Positions 44,038 through 52,880 of a stretch of DNA of 64,000 nucleotides are shown here, piece by piece. Location of the stretch: positions 1-64,000 of the forward strand of contig JAJFGU010000014.1 of the NCBI GenBank assembly GCA_021775955.1, written 5' to 3'. The notes beneath the pieces are model-generated. The model was not told where the DNA came from. It saw nothing but the letters and a program-made list of their open reading frames with translations, and did not search any database. This DNA comes from Alphaproteobacteria bacterium (GTDB taxonomy: Bacteria; Pseudomonadota; Alphaproteobacteria; Micavibrionales; Micavibrionaceae). Every line of letters begins with the position of its first letter. Position 1 is the stretch's first letter. The position numbers and the translations under genes were made by a program.

Positions 44038-44066
44038 TTGACAAAAAGGAGAAGGGCCGCTATAAA
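44038..44066 (+). promoter_or_regulatory. rpmH operon promoter
   Basis: TTGACA at 44038-44043, a 17-nt spacer and TATAAA at 44061-44066: an almost consensus sigma-70 promoter 35 nt before the rpmH start. It fits the high expression expected for a ribosomal protein gene and likely drives the run to engB. Confidence 0.85.
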
Positions 44067-44100
44067 CGGCGGACTTTAGAGAATAAGGAGCGATAAGGCC

Positions 44101-44241
44101 ATGTCTACAAAACGTACATTCCAGCCGAGCAATCTTGTCCGCAAGCGCCGTCACGGCTTTCGTGCGCGCATGGCCGATCGTGCCGGACGCGCTATTTTAG
44201 CCCGCCGCCGTGCCAAAGGCCGCAAGCGCCTCAGCGCCTGA
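44101..44241 (+). CDS. rpmH: Ribosomal protein bL34
   Basis: 46 residues, [20 protein letters not shown] followed by the [20 protein letters not shown] block and a C-terminal RKRLSA, the full bL34 signature. ATG 44101 has AAGGAG upstream (about 44086). It is part of the large ribosomal subunit. As in most bacteria it is followed by rnpA (17-nt gap). Confidence 0.98.
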   Translation: MSTKRTFQPSNLVRKRRHGFRARMADRAGRAILARRRAKGRKRLSA

Positions 44242-44258
44242 TATTTAGGCTCTGCATT

Positions 44259-44642
44259 ATGCAAGCCACCAAAGCTCAAATAAAATCCCTGGAAATGCTC
44301 AGGAAGCGTGCTGATTTTGTCAGGATAAACAGAACCTGCAAAAAATGGGTATCGCATGGCCTGGTTTTACAGGTCGTGCCCAATGATCTGGGCTGCGTGC
44401 GTGTTGGCTATACAGTGACCAAACGGGTCGACAAATCGGCTGTCAAGCGCAACCGTATCAAGCGCCGTCTGAGAGCCGCTGCTGCCGACATCTTGCCCCT
44501 TTACGCACGCGGGTCCTGCGATTATGTTTTGATAGGCAGGCAACTCACGGCAACACGCCCCTATGAAACCCTACGAAACGACCTGAAATGGTGCCTGGAA
44601 AAAACCGGATATAGTAAAGACAATGAAAAACCTGCTGATTAA
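44259..44642 (+). CDS. rnpA: Ribonuclease P protein component
   Basis: 127 residues, small and basic. The N-terminal [18 protein letters not shown] and the RNR-type motif [20 protein letters not shown] (about residues 60-80) identify the RNase P protein, which helps the catalytic RNA bind pre-tRNA leaders. The 3' end overlaps yidD by 20 nt. The RNA subunit gene rnpB is not in this window. Confidence 0.97.
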   Translation: MQATKAQIKSLEMLRKRADFVRINRTCKKWVSHGLVLQVVPNDLGCVRVGYTVTKRVDKSAVKRNRIKRRLRAAAADILPLYARGSCDYVLIGRQLTATRPYETLRNDLKWCLEKTGYSKDNEKPAD

Positions 44643-44910
44643 ATTCTTCCAGTTTCCCATTCGGTTTTATAGATTTGTAATCTCACCGCTTTTGGGTCCG
44701 TCCTGTCGTTTTTATCCGACATGCTCGGCTTATGCGCTACAGGCGCTGGAAGTGCATGGGCCGATAAAGGGTTTTTTCCTGGCGGCCAGACGTATTTTGA
44801 AGTGCCATCCGTGGTGTAAATGCGGGTGGGACGATCCGGTGCCTAAAAGCTTTGATTGGTCTTCTCTTATCAGCTATAAACGCTCCATCCATCGCGAAGT
44901 AGAAAGATAA
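44623..44910 (+). CDS. yidD: Membrane protein insertion efficiency factor YidD
   Basis: 95 residues with an amphipathic N-terminus and the family motifs [18 protein letters not shown] and [20 protein letters not shown], carrying the conserved cysteines. It is a membrane-associated protein that assists YidC/Sec insertion. It is translated from within rnpA and followed after 13 nt by yidC. Confidence 0.97.
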   Translation: MKNLLIKFFQFPIRFYRFVISPLLGPSCRFYPTCSAYALQALEVHGPIKGFFLAARRILKCHPWCKCGWDDPVPKSFDWSSLISYKRSIHREVER

Positions 44911-44923
44911 AAGGGCCGGAACT

Positions 44924-46825
44924 ATGATAGACAAAAAGGGTGATATGCACCCCGAGGATATACGGAACCTTTTTCTTTTCTTCATTCTCTCGATATCCGT
45001 TTATTTTCTCTATGACCATTTTGTGGCGCAGCCTCAGGCCGACGCCATTAGGCAGGTGCAGCAGGAACAAGCGGCGCTGGCAGAAGTTCAGGTTCCAGGC
45101 GGCCTTGAGACTCACGAAGCTCTGCCGCGTGAGGAAGTGCTGGCAGGCAATCCCCGTATCAAACTGAATAATGGTGAGATTTTTGGCTCCATTTCCCTCA
45201 AAGGCGGGCGGATTGACGATATTGGTTTTTCCAATTTCTTTAAAACGCTGGAGAAAAAAGAAAATGTTATTCTGCTTGCGCCCAAAGACACGGAATTTCC
45301 GCGCTATGTCGATTATGGCTGGGTGGCGGCGAAAGAAGGTACTGCTTTGCCGGGCGCCGATACGCTCTGGCGGGTACGTGGTAATCAGGAACTGACCAAA
45401 GATGCGCCCGTTATCCTGACCTGGAATAACGGTCAGGGCCTTACATTCGAACGCAGAATAGAAATTGATGAGGGTTATGTTTTTAAAATCACGCAAAGTG
45501 TAACCAACAACACAAATTCTGAGGTGACGCTTTATCCTTTCGGTCTAATTACTCAAACGGGCGTGCCGAAGAACACGGAAGGACGTTTTATTCTCCATGA
45601 AGGCCCCATAGGCTACATCGGCGAGGATTTGCTTGAGATTTCCTATAAGAAGCTCAAAAAAGAACCGCTACAGACCCGGCAGGCCAGCCAGGGCTGGATC
45701 GGCATTACCGATAAATACTGGCTGACCAGTTTGATTCCGGCGCAGGGACAGGCTGCAAAATACCGCTTTAACTATGTGCCGTCTAAGGTGAATCCCAAAA
45801 AGGGCCGCTATCAGGTCGATTTCCTCGGCGATGCCGTCAAGCTGGCGCCGGGCGGGCGCGGCGAATCCTCAAGTCATCTTTTTGCCGGCGCCAAAAAAGT
45901 TTTAAAACTCGAGGATTATGAAGAAAAACTAGGCATTCCGCATTTCGATTTGGCTGTTGATTTCGGTATGTTTTATTTCATGACCAAACCGTTTTTCTAT
46001 TGCCTGCATTTTCTAGGTGAACATATCGGTAATCTTGGCATAGCAATTATAATTCTAACTTTTTTCCTGCGCATGGCGGTCTTTCCACTGACCAGTGCGT
46101 CATACCGTTCCTTTGCTAAGATGAAAAAAGTCTCACCGCAGATTACAGAGCTACGCGAAAAACATGGTGACGACAAACAAGCGTTGCAGCAAGAGCTGAT
46201 GAAAATGTATGAGCGCGAAGGGGTGAATCCGATGGCCGGGTGCTTCCCTATTATTATCCAGATTCCGATTTTCTTCGCCTTTTATAAAGTGCTGTTCGCG
46301 ACAATAGAAGTACGCCATGCGCCGTTTTTCGGTTGGATTCAGGATTTATCGGCGCCCGATCCCACCAGTGTTTTCAACCTGTTTGGGCTGCTTCCTTATG
46401 GCGTGCCGACATTTTTGCAGATCGGGGTTTGGCCCTGCATCATGCTGGTGGCGATGATCTTCCAGAAAAAACTCAATCCGCCGCCGCAGGACCCATTGCA
46501 GCGCGACATGATGAATTATTTTCCTTTCATCATTACCTATGTGCTTTCGCGCTTTGCATCCGGCCTTGTGATTTACTGGACCTTCAGCGCCATTCTCTCG
46601 ATTTTGCAGCAGACCTATATCATGCGCTCGCTCGGTGTGCCGATTTATCTGTTTAACAAGGATGAGATGGAGGCTGAGCTCGAAAAAGCCGTTGATAAGG
46701 GACCTGCTTTGCACCCTCTGGTCGAAATGGCGGAAGAAGAAGTTGAAGAGGCTTTGTTTGGTGATGATGAAAAGCCCAAAGAAATAAAACCGCCCAAACC
46801 CAAGAAGAAGAAAAAGAAGAAGTGA
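44924..46825 (+). CDS. yidC: Membrane protein insertase YidC
   Basis: A 633-residue Gram-negative-type YidC. First helix FLFFILSISVYFLYDHF (about residues 13-30), a large periplasmic beta-sandwich domain (to about 340), and the conserved five-helix insertase core starting at DLAVDFGMFYFMTKPFFYCL. The hydrophilic-groove arginine lies in IIILTFFLRMAVFPLT, and the C-terminus ends in a Lys-rich tail that can contact ribosomes. It inserts and folds inner-membrane proteins with or without SecYEG. It overlaps engB by 4 nt. Confidence 0.98.
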   Translation: MIDKKGDMHPEDIRNLFLFFILSISVYFLYDHFVAQPQADAIRQVQQEQAALAEVQVPGGLETHEALPREEVLAGNPRIKLNNGEIFGSISLKGGRIDDIGFSNFFKTLEKKENVILLAPKDTEFPRYVDYGWVAAKEGTALPGADTLWRVRGNQELTKDAPVILTWNNGQGLTFERRIEIDEGYVFKITQSVTNNTNSEVTLYPFGLITQTGVPKNTEGRFILHEGPIGYIGEDLLEISYKKLKKEPLQTRQASQGWIGITDKYWLTSLIPAQGQAAKYRFNYVPSKVNPKKGRYQVDFLGDAVKLAPGGRGESSSHLFAGAKKVLKLEDYEEKLGIPHFDLAVDFGMFYFMTKPFFYCLHFLGEHIGNLGIAIIILTFFLRMAVFPLTSASYRSFAKMKKVSPQITELREKHGDDKQALQQELMKMYEREGVNPMAGCFPIIIQIPIFFAFYKVLFATIEVRHAPFFGWIQDLSAPDPTSVFNLFGLLPYGVPTFLQIGVWPCIMLVAMIFQKKLNPPPQDPLQRDMMNYFPFIITYVLSRFASGLVIYWTFSAILSILQQTYIMRSLGVPIYLFNKDEMEAELEKAVDKGPALHPLVEMAEEEVEEALFGDDEKPKEIKPPKPKKKKKKK

Positions 46826-47451
46826 GCGACATAGATGAACAAAATGAATTTTCTAGAAAACTCTTTGCCGGGCCGTGTGATTTCATGCTTGGCGTGGCCG
46901 GGCTTGAGCAATTGCCGGATGCGAATAAGCCTGAAATTGCTTTCGCCGGTCGCTCCAATGTCGGAAAATCCACGCTGGTCAACGCTTTAACTGGTCGTAA
47001 AACACTCGCCAAAACCTCAAATACACCTGGTCGGACCCAGCAGCTAAATTATTTTAATCTTGGTGGCGTGCTTCATATGGTTGATATGCCGGGCTACGGT
47101 TATGCCAAGGTTTCTAAAACCCAGCGGGAAAACTGGAACAAGCTCATAAAGAAATATCTGCGTGGCCGTCCGACATTGCACTGCGTTTTGCTTTTGGTCG
47201 ATGCGCGCCATGGCCTGAAGGATTCTGATATAGAGCTGATGAAAATGCTCGATGAAACGGCGGTGTCTTACCGCATCGTTCTGACCAAAGCCGATAAGGT
47301 GAAAGATCAGGCGCTGGAAAAATTGATCGTATCTATAGAAGCGACCGTTAAAAAACACCCCGCCGCCTTTCCTGAAATTGTCGCGACCAGCGCACAAAAA
47401 AGGGCAGGCATAGAAGAGTTAAGAGTGGTGATAGCTTCTTACGCTCATTAA
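46822..47451 (+). CDS. engB: Ribosome biogenesis GTP-binding protein EngB (YihA/YsxC)
   Basis: A 209-residue P-loop GTPase starting with GTG at 46822 inside the yidC stop (GTGA). Motifs: G1 GRSNVGKST (about residue 36), G2 TPGRTQ, G3 DMPGYG, G4 TKADK and G5 TSA near the C-terminus. It is needed for assembly of the large ribosomal subunit. It ends the rpmH-engB run and converges with the pilin-like gene (4-nt overlap). Confidence 0.97.
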   Translation: MSDIDEQNEFSRKLFAGPCDFMLGVAGLEQLPDANKPEIAFAGRSNVGKSTLVNALTGRKTLAKTSNTPGRTQQLNYFNLGGVLHMVDMPGYGYAKVSKTQRENWNKLIKKYLRGRPTLHCVLLLVDARHGLKDSDIELMKMLDETAVSYRIVLTKADKVKDQALEKLIVSIEATVKKHPAAFPEIVATSAQKRAGIEELRVVIASYAH

Positions 47452-48140
47452 CGATCTGCTAAAATCGAATAAAAACCGTAAGCGTTCAGCCCCTGATTCT
47501 GGACGCAGAGCGAGGACATTTTATCGCAGGCCGGGCAGATATCGCCGGGATCGGTGGTGAGATCGGTATTGGTTCCCGCCCCATAAAAGGAATCATCAAT
47601 CATGGTTTCTTTAATCGAATCGGTCATGACCGGAATGACCGTCGATCCGGTCACCTTCTCATTAATCTTCTCACAGACCTGCTGCGAGATCTGATAGGCG
47701 ATGAGAATCACATCTGTGCCGGCTGTTGCCGTCCATTCGACATTGTTAAACCGTCCAAAATACCAACCCGGATCAGGGTCTGTAATGGCGCTGGTCCTGG
47801 CTTCTGCCGGAATTCTCCCCTGCATCAACCCGCCGCCTTCCGGGTGATAGACCTTATCGATATGCGGGGCGGTGTTAAACGCAGCCACGCTGGGCAGAAC
47901 AAAATCGAGGTCAGGAATATCGGTATTGGTAAAAATCATCTGATCGATGATCTGTTTGGACTGGGCGGCGTAGGAAATGATCTGTGTGGCGTATAAATCA
48001 GCCCTTTCATCGCTCAGCGTACCCGTTTCGCCGGTATCAGTCTGACGCCCCATTGTCATGCTGAGCGCAGCAAACAGGGCAATGGCTATCAGCACATAAA
48101 CCAGCGCGTTTCCAGATTCCCTTTGGCATTTCCTTCTCAT
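47448..48140 (-). CDS. Exported or membrane-anchored protein with pilin-like N-terminus, function unknown
   Basis: 230 residues. After a short basic start (MRRKCQRESG) comes a hydrophobic helix NALVYVLIAIALFAALSMTM, which recalls prepilin helices: Gly then Asn at +1 and no Glu at +5, so it is not a standard class III signal. The remainder is a soluble domain with Cys residues near the C-terminus (CPACDKMSSLC), suggesting disulfides. It could be an atypical minor pilin or a TadE/G-like protein. It is convergent with engB and divergent from rmuC, hence a single-gene unit. Confidence 0.65.
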   Translation of the reverse strand: MRRKCQRESGNALVYVLIAIALFAALSMTMGRQTDTGETGTLSDERADLYATQIISYAAQSKQIIDQMIFTNTDIPDLDFVLPSVAAFNTAPHIDKVYHPEGGGLMQGRIPAEARTSAITDPDPGWYFGRFNNVEWTATAGTDVILIAYQISQQVCEKINEKVTGSTVIPVMTDSIKETMIDDSFYGAGTNTDLTTDPGDICPACDKMSSLCVQNQGLNAYGFYSILADR

Positions 48141-48161
48141 AAGGCTAAGCTAGCAGACATT

Positions 48162-49319
48162 ATGGGTGAGGCAATAATTTATATAGCATTGGGCTTTGTT
48201 ATAGGCGCTTCTGCTGCGTACATATATTTACGCAGGCAGGGGGCGGGCATGAACCGCGACATGGAAAACCAGTTTAAGCTCACAGCCCAGGAGGCCGTAC
48301 AGCAGGCCCATGAATCCTTCCTCCAGCGTGCCGAGGAAACGTTCAAGAAACATCAGGCCGACGGGGCCCATGACCTCGATAAGCGCAGCAAGGCAATTGA
48401 TGATCTGGTCAAACCCGTGCACAAGCAGCTTGAAGCTTTGGGTGGGGTTATTCAGCAGGTGAAAGGCACAGATAAGGAATTACGGGAGGATTTGAAAAAT
48501 CTCAGCAAGGAAACAGCGCGGCTGGTTGGGGCTTTGCGCGATCCATCTGCCCAAGGGGCCTGGGGTGAATTTATCCTTGAAGGGCTGCTGGAAAAATCCG
48601 GGCTGATCAAGGGCGTTCATTATGAAACGCAAGTATCTATGAACACGGAAAGCGGCCGTCAGCAACCCGATGCGGTGATCCGCATGCAGGACGGCTTTAA
48701 CATCATTGTGGATTCCAAGGCACCGCTGAATGAATTTTCCCAGCGTCTGGGCGAAGATATGAGCGAGGAAGACAATGCGGTGCTGATGAAAAATCTGGCA
48801 AAGCAGGTACGTGAACATGTGAAGGATTTGGGGAAGAAAGGGTATTGGGAAAATATCGACAGCCCTGATTTTACGGTATTGTTCCTGCCATCCGAGCATA
48901 TCTATTCGATTGCTTTGCGCGCTGATCCAGAAATTGTCGATTTTGCCGCCGCAAAGAATGTCATTATTGCTTCTCCCACTTTGCTGATGTCCCTGCTGCG
49001 GGTGGTTGGGATGAGCTGGCGTCAGGTCGATCTAGCCAAAAATGCCCAGGAAATATCCGAGCGCGGCTCAGACCTCTATAAGCGCTTGCTCAATTTCACC
49101 GATCACGTCGAAAAAATAGGCAAGGGGCTGCAATCGGCAATGAAGGGCTATGATTCTGCCGTAGGCTCGCTGGAGCGTCAGGTTTTGCCGGCAGCGCGTA
49201 AATTCAAGGATTTACAGGGATCTTCCGGCAAGGAATTGCCCGATTTAAGGTCTGTTGAGGAACAGCCGCGCCCGCTGACCCTCACTGCCGAGGATGAAAA
49301 AGAGAAAAAGCGCGCCTAG
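48162..49319 (+). CDS. rmuC: DNA recombination protein RmuC
   Basis: 385 residues from ATG 48162; a TTG at 48123 is a less likely start because it would put a polar extension before the membrane helix IIYIALGFVIGASAAYIYL. A coiled coil (about residues 30-125) leads to the nuclease-like RmuC domain with QGAWGEFILEGLLEKSGL, QQPDAVIRMQDGFNIIVDSKAPL and FLPSEHIYSIAL. The D-x-K core of a PD-(D/E)XK fold is visible as IVDSK. RmuC limits DNA inversion at short repeats in Escherichia coli. It is anchored to the inner membrane. Confidence 0.95.
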   Translation: MGEAIIYIALGFVIGASAAYIYLRRQGAGMNRDMENQFKLTAQEAVQQAHESFLQRAEETFKKHQADGAHDLDKRSKAIDDLVKPVHKQLEALGGVIQQVKGTDKELREDLKNLSKETARLVGALRDPSAQGAWGEFILEGLLEKSGLIKGVHYETQVSMNTESGRQQPDAVIRMQDGFNIIVDSKAPLNEFSQRLGEDMSEEDNAVLMKNLAKQVREHVKDLGKKGYWENIDSPDFTVLFLPSEHIYSIALRADPEIVDFAAAKNVIIASPTLLMSLLRVVGMSWRQVDLAKNAQEISERGSDLYKRLLNFTDHVEKIGKGLQSAMKGYDSAVGSLERQVLPAARKFKDLQGSSGKELPDLRSVEEQPRPLTLTAEDEKEKKRA

Positions 49320-49355
49320 CTTGACCTAGCGCCCAAAACCCATTACCTCAATCTC

Positions 49356-49880
49356 ATGAGCAAGTTAGAGATAATCATCGTTCCCGACCCGGTTTTAAAG
49401 GAAACAGCGTACGCCGTTGACCGTGTTGATGATGCTGTCCGTACGCAAATGGATAACATGTTAGAGACTATGTATGAGGCACCCGGCATTGGCCTTGCCG
49501 CCAATCAGGTCAATATGCTCAACCGCGTTCTGGTCATTGATATCACCCGCCGCGCTGAAGAGGAGGGAGAGCCCAATCCGATTTGCATGGCCAACCCGGA
49601 AGTCATTTGGGAGTCTGAGCAATTCAGCGTGATGGAGGAGGGCTGCCTGTCCATTCCGCAGCAATATGCAGAAGTGCAGCGTCCTGCGATCGTGCGGGTC
49701 AAATATTTGGATTACGAAGGCAAAGAGGTCGAGCTTGAGGCCGATGGCTTGCTCTCGCATTGTGTGCAGCATGAGATTGACCACCTCAACGGTGTGCTGT
49801 TTGTCGATTATCTCTCGTCCCTTAAACGCAATATGATTTTGCGCAAGGTTGAAAAGCTCAAAAAACAGGAAGTGCTTTAA
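49356..49880 (+). CDS. def: Peptide deformylase
   Basis: 174 residues with all three motifs: GIGLAANQV (motif 1, about residue 46), EEGCLSIP with the zinc-binding Cys (motif 2) and QHEIDHLNGVLF (motif 3, HExxD/H). It removes the N-formyl group from new proteins using Fe(II) or Zn. It sits 2 nt before fmt, the usual pairing of formylation and deformylation. Confidence 0.98.
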   Translation: MSKLEIIIVPDPVLKETAYAVDRVDDAVRTQMDNMLETMYEAPGIGLAANQVNMLNRVLVIDITRRAEEEGEPNPICMANPEVIWESEQFSVMEEGCLSIPQQYAEVQRPAIVRVKYLDYEGKEVELEADGLLSHCVQHEIDHLNGVLFVDYLSSLKRNMILRKVEKLKKQEVL

Positions 49881-49882
49881 GC

Positions 49883-50851
49883 ATGTGTGCCTTGCGCATA
49901 GCCTTTATGGGTACGCCGGATTTTGCGGTTCCGGTGCTGGATGCGCTGCGCTCAAGCAGCCATGAAGTGGTGTGCGTTTATACCCAGCCGCCAAGGCCAA
50001 AGGGCCGAGGCCAGCAGGTCCAGCCTTCCCCGGTTCATCAATATGCCGATGACCACAATATTCCGGTCTATACACCAAAATCTTTGAAGAAAGAGCAGCA
50101 GCAGGCAGAGTTTGCGGGCCATAATCTCGATGTGGCGATTGTGGCGGCTTACGGCCTGATCCTGCCCAAGGCCGTTTTGGATGCGCCGAGATATGGCTGT
50201 CTTAATATTCATGCGTCGTTGCTGCCGCGCTGGCGCGGGGCCTCACCGATCCAGCATGCAATTCTATCGGGTGATGAGGAAACCGGCATCACTATCATGC
50301 AAATGGATGAGGGGCTGGATACGGGACCAATGATTTTAAAACGCGCGGTGAAAATCCGGCCGCAAACAACAGCGCAAAGTCTGCATGATGAACTGGCCGG
50401 GCTTGGCTCGGCGGTGATTGAAGAGGTGATGAATAAACTGGTTGAAGAGGGCGGTCTTGAATTGGAGTTGCAAGATGATGATCTTTCTACTTATGCGCCG
50501 CTGCTGACCAAAGACGACGGGCGTATTGACTGGAATAAAAGCGCGGAGGAAATCGACCGGCATATCCGGGCGCTCAATCCCTGGCCGGGTGTGTGGAGCG
50601 AAAATGACGGCAAACGTCTGAAAATTCAAACAGCGTCCGTTACACCCGTCTCTGACTATCCCGATCATATTGGTTCTTTATGCGGTGAAGGTGATCCGGC
50701 TGGGACTATTCTGAGCAAAGACGGTCTGGTTGTATGTGGTGGCCGGACCATTTTGCAAATCACCAAAGTCCAGCCGCAAAATGCCAAGGCGATGGATTTT
50801 GTCTCAGCCATCAATGGCGGCACCATCAAACCGGGCGATAAATTCTTATGA
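49883..50851 (+). CDS. fmt: Methionyl-tRNA formyltransferase
   Basis: 322 residues. The N-terminal catalytic domain has FMGTPDFAVPVLDAL, the formyl-THF site NIHASLLPRWRGASPI (Asn, His, SLLP loop) and GITIMQMDEGLDTGPM with the catalytic Asp. The C-terminal OB-like tRNA-binding domain includes IRALNPWPGVW. It formylates Met-tRNAfMet for initiation. Its stop overlaps the truA start (ATGA) by 4 nt. Confidence 0.98.
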   Translation: MCALRIAFMGTPDFAVPVLDALRSSSHEVVCVYTQPPRPKGRGQQVQPSPVHQYADDHNIPVYTPKSLKKEQQQAEFAGHNLDVAIVAAYGLILPKAVLDAPRYGCLNIHASLLPRWRGASPIQHAILSGDEETGITIMQMDEGLDTGPMILKRAVKIRPQTTAQSLHDELAGLGSAVIEEVMNKLVEEGGLELELQDDDLSTYAPLLTKDDGRIDWNKSAEEIDRHIRALNPWPGVWSENDGKRLKIQTASVTPVSDYPDHIGSLCGEGDPAGTILSKDGLVVCGGRTILQITKVQPQNAKAMDFVSAINGGTIKPGDKFL

Positions 50852-51612
50852 CTCGCTACAAACTGACCATTGAATATAAAGGCAGTGATTATTGCGGCTG
50901 GCAGCGCCAGGACGATGTGCCGACCATTCAGCAGGCCATTGAGGAAGCCATTCATGGCTTTTGTCAGCAGGACGTGGCGGTGCATGCCTCCGGGCGCACG
51001 GATGCCGGCGTGCATGCGCGGGGACAGGTGGCGCATGTCGACATGGGAGAATTTTCGCGGGTGATGGAGCCGTTTGAAGTTGCCAAAGCGATCAACGCTT
51101 TTTTGCGCCCGCAGCCGATTTCTATTGTAAGCGCAGAAATTGTCGCCGATGATTTTGAGGCGCGCTATCACGCAGTGGGCAAACTCTATCAATACCGCAT
51201 TGTAAACCGCTCGTCTTTTCCGGCGATCGAACAAGGGTTGGTCTGGCATGTGAAAAGACCGCTGGATGTGAAAGCCATGCACGAGGCGGCGCAAGTTCTG
51301 GTCGGCCATCATGATTTTACGACCTTCAGAGATTCGCAATGCCAGGCGAAGTCGGCGGAAAAAACTTTGGATAGGTTGGACGTCAAAACACATACGTATG
51401 ACGATTATGGCGGGCAGGAAATCATTTTTGAGGCCGAGGCACGCTCTTTCCTCCATCATCAGGTGCGCAATATGGTTGGCACGCTGGCGCTGGTCGGCGA
51501 GGGAAAATGGAGTGCCGATGATTTAAAATCTGCTCTTGCGGCCAAAGACCGCACCAAAGGCGGCCCCACCGCCCCGGCGGATGGGTTATATCTAGTTCGG
51601 GTGGATTACTAA
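50848..51612 (+). CDS. truA: tRNA pseudouridine(38-40) synthase TruA
   Basis: 254 residues. IEYKGSDYCGWQRQDD opens the protein, and the catalytic Asp lies in SGRTDAGVHARGQVAH (about residue 52). YRIVNRS and the late HQVRNMVGTLALVGEG with GLYLVRVDY at the C-terminus complete the signature. It modifies the anticodon stem of many tRNAs. It is the third gene of a def-fmt-truA operon with gaps of 2 nt and an overlap of 4 nt. Confidence 0.98.
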   Translation: MTRYKLTIEYKGSDYCGWQRQDDVPTIQQAIEEAIHGFCQQDVAVHASGRTDAGVHARGQVAHVDMGEFSRVMEPFEVAKAINAFLRPQPISIVSAEIVADDFEARYHAVGKLYQYRIVNRSSFPAIEQGLVWHVKRPLDVKAMHEAAQVLVGHHDFTTFRDSQCQAKSAEKTLDRLDVKTHTYDDYGGQEIIFEAEARSFLHHQVRNMVGTLALVGEGKWSADDLKSALAAKDRTKGGPTAPADGLYLVRVDY

Positions 51613-51617
51613 GTATC

Positions 51618-51941
51618 TTAAAAAACAGGACTATGAGGAACGGGGATGTGCTCGATCCGACAAAGTGGAGCCTCGCCTTCCGATTTTATTTCTATCGTAA
51701 ACTTCTTGCCGCTGTTTCTAATAATATGGTCTGCACGTTCAGCAAATTCTTCATATACATCACATGCGTCGCTTTTTCCCGTCGCAAGATCTTCCTCTAT
51801 GTCATTTGGTAATTTTATATTTATTTGTGTGCCCAGTGAATATAGTAGGAGCATATATCCGACTCCCGCTGCAAAAAAGCCCGTAGCACAAAATACAAAG
51901 GCTAGGGATGCATTTTTTTTGTTATCTTCATCTTCACTCAT
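51618..51941 (-). CDS. Small single-pass membrane protein, unknown
   Basis: 107 residues with a charged N-terminus (MSEDEDNKKN), one membrane helix (about residues 13-35, AFVFCATGFFAAGVGYMLLL) and a soluble domain with two Cys (SDACDVYEEF, PLCRIEHI). No family is recognised. A GAGCAAAT-like site precedes the ATG. It is convergent with truA and divergent from the TrmB-type regulator. Confidence 0.65.
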   Translation of the reverse strand: MSEDEDNKKNASLAFVFCATGFFAAGVGYMLLLYSLGTQINIKLPNDIEEDLATGKSDACDVYEEFAERADHIIRNSGKKFTIEIKSEGEAPLCRIEHIPVPHSPVF

Positions 51942-52050
51942 TTCATTTGCTCCTTTTTATATTTAGACATAATGTTGTCTATCAAAAATATTAAAAATAA
52001 TGCAAAACAACGCTTTTTATGTCATTATTTGGCATGGAAAAGAGGTAAAA

Positions 52051-52812
52051 ATGTTTCAGGACGCCATGCATACGCTGCAAAAGCTAGGCTTAAAGCCCAC
52101 GGATATCCGTGTGCTTTTGACCTGTATGAGCAAAAAGGACGGGCATTTTATTGCCGAGCTTTGCACAACCACCAAAATCAAGCGCAGCACGGTTTATTCG
52201 TCGCTTAAGCGTCTTTTGGATGGGGGCTATGTCACAAAAATCAGGGTTGGCAATCGTTGGAAATACTATGCCGAAAGTCCGGAAAGTCTGGTAACGCGTC
52301 ATGAAATGTTGCTGGACGATTTGAAAGATCTGGCACCTCTTCTGAAAAGACTGACATCCGTGCAAAGCCAGACGGAGATTAAGTTTTATGAGGGTATTGA
52401 TGGGTTGCGCAAAGCCTATGAAAGCATCCTGATTTCAATGAAATTGGCGCCGGAAGGAGAAGAGCGCAATCTTTTGGGATTTACGTCGGGCGCGGACGTG
52501 CAAAAGGTTTTTACCGACTGGCAAAAGCAATTCATCAATAAGCGCTTAAAACTTGGCTCCTGGTTTAAAGTGATCGCGCCGGAAAGCTCAAAGGGGGTGA
52601 AGCATTTCGAAAGCGATGCCAAGAACCTGCGTGAGTCACGAACGATCCCGGATGCGCAATTTCCGTTTAAAATAGCGCTGGAAATTTGTGGAGATAGCGT
52701 ATTTATTTACTCGGCGATTCAGCCCGTCGGTGGCGTGATTATCCGCAATGCACAAATTGCCGAATCCATGCGAGTGCTATTCCTGTATGTATGGGGCACA
52801 TTAGGGAAATAA
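52051..52812 (+). CDS. TrmB-family-like HTH transcriptional regulator
   Basis: The start at ATG 52051 has AGAGGT at 52040-52045 and gives 253 residues; the frame opens earlier at 52000 without a site. The N-terminal winged helix (ALQKLGLKPTDIRVLL-type start, TTTKIKRSTVYSSLKRLLDG, then GNRWKYYAESPESL) matches the TrmB/HTH_20-like fold. The C-terminal domain (about residues 105-250) has EIKFYEGIDGLRKAYESILI, the pattern found in many TrmB-like regulators. It probably binds a ligand and controls neighbouring or metabolic genes. The next gene encodes a PRC-barrel protein. Confidence 0.8.
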   Translation: MFQDAMHTLQKLGLKPTDIRVLLTCMSKKDGHFIAELCTTTKIKRSTVYSSLKRLLDGGYVTKIRVGNRWKYYAESPESLVTRHEMLLDDLKDLAPLLKRLTSVQSQTEIKFYEGIDGLRKAYESILISMKLAPEGEERNLLGFTSGADVQKVFTDWQKQFINKRLKLGSWFKVIAPESSKGVKHFESDAKNLRESRTIPDAQFPFKIALEICGDSVFIYSAIQPVGGVIIRNAQIAESMRVLFLYVWGTLGK

Positions 52813-52880
52813 TTATGAAAATTTTCTTGTGTTTCATGTGCAATTCCGCTACAACAAGGCCCATAAAGAGGAGAAAATTT

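Noticed and set aside
46642-46830. Frameshift or unusual tail in YidC because of the Lys-rich end
   Set aside because: Basic C-terminal tails are normal for YidC homologues and the engB start overlaps the stop as in a regular operon.
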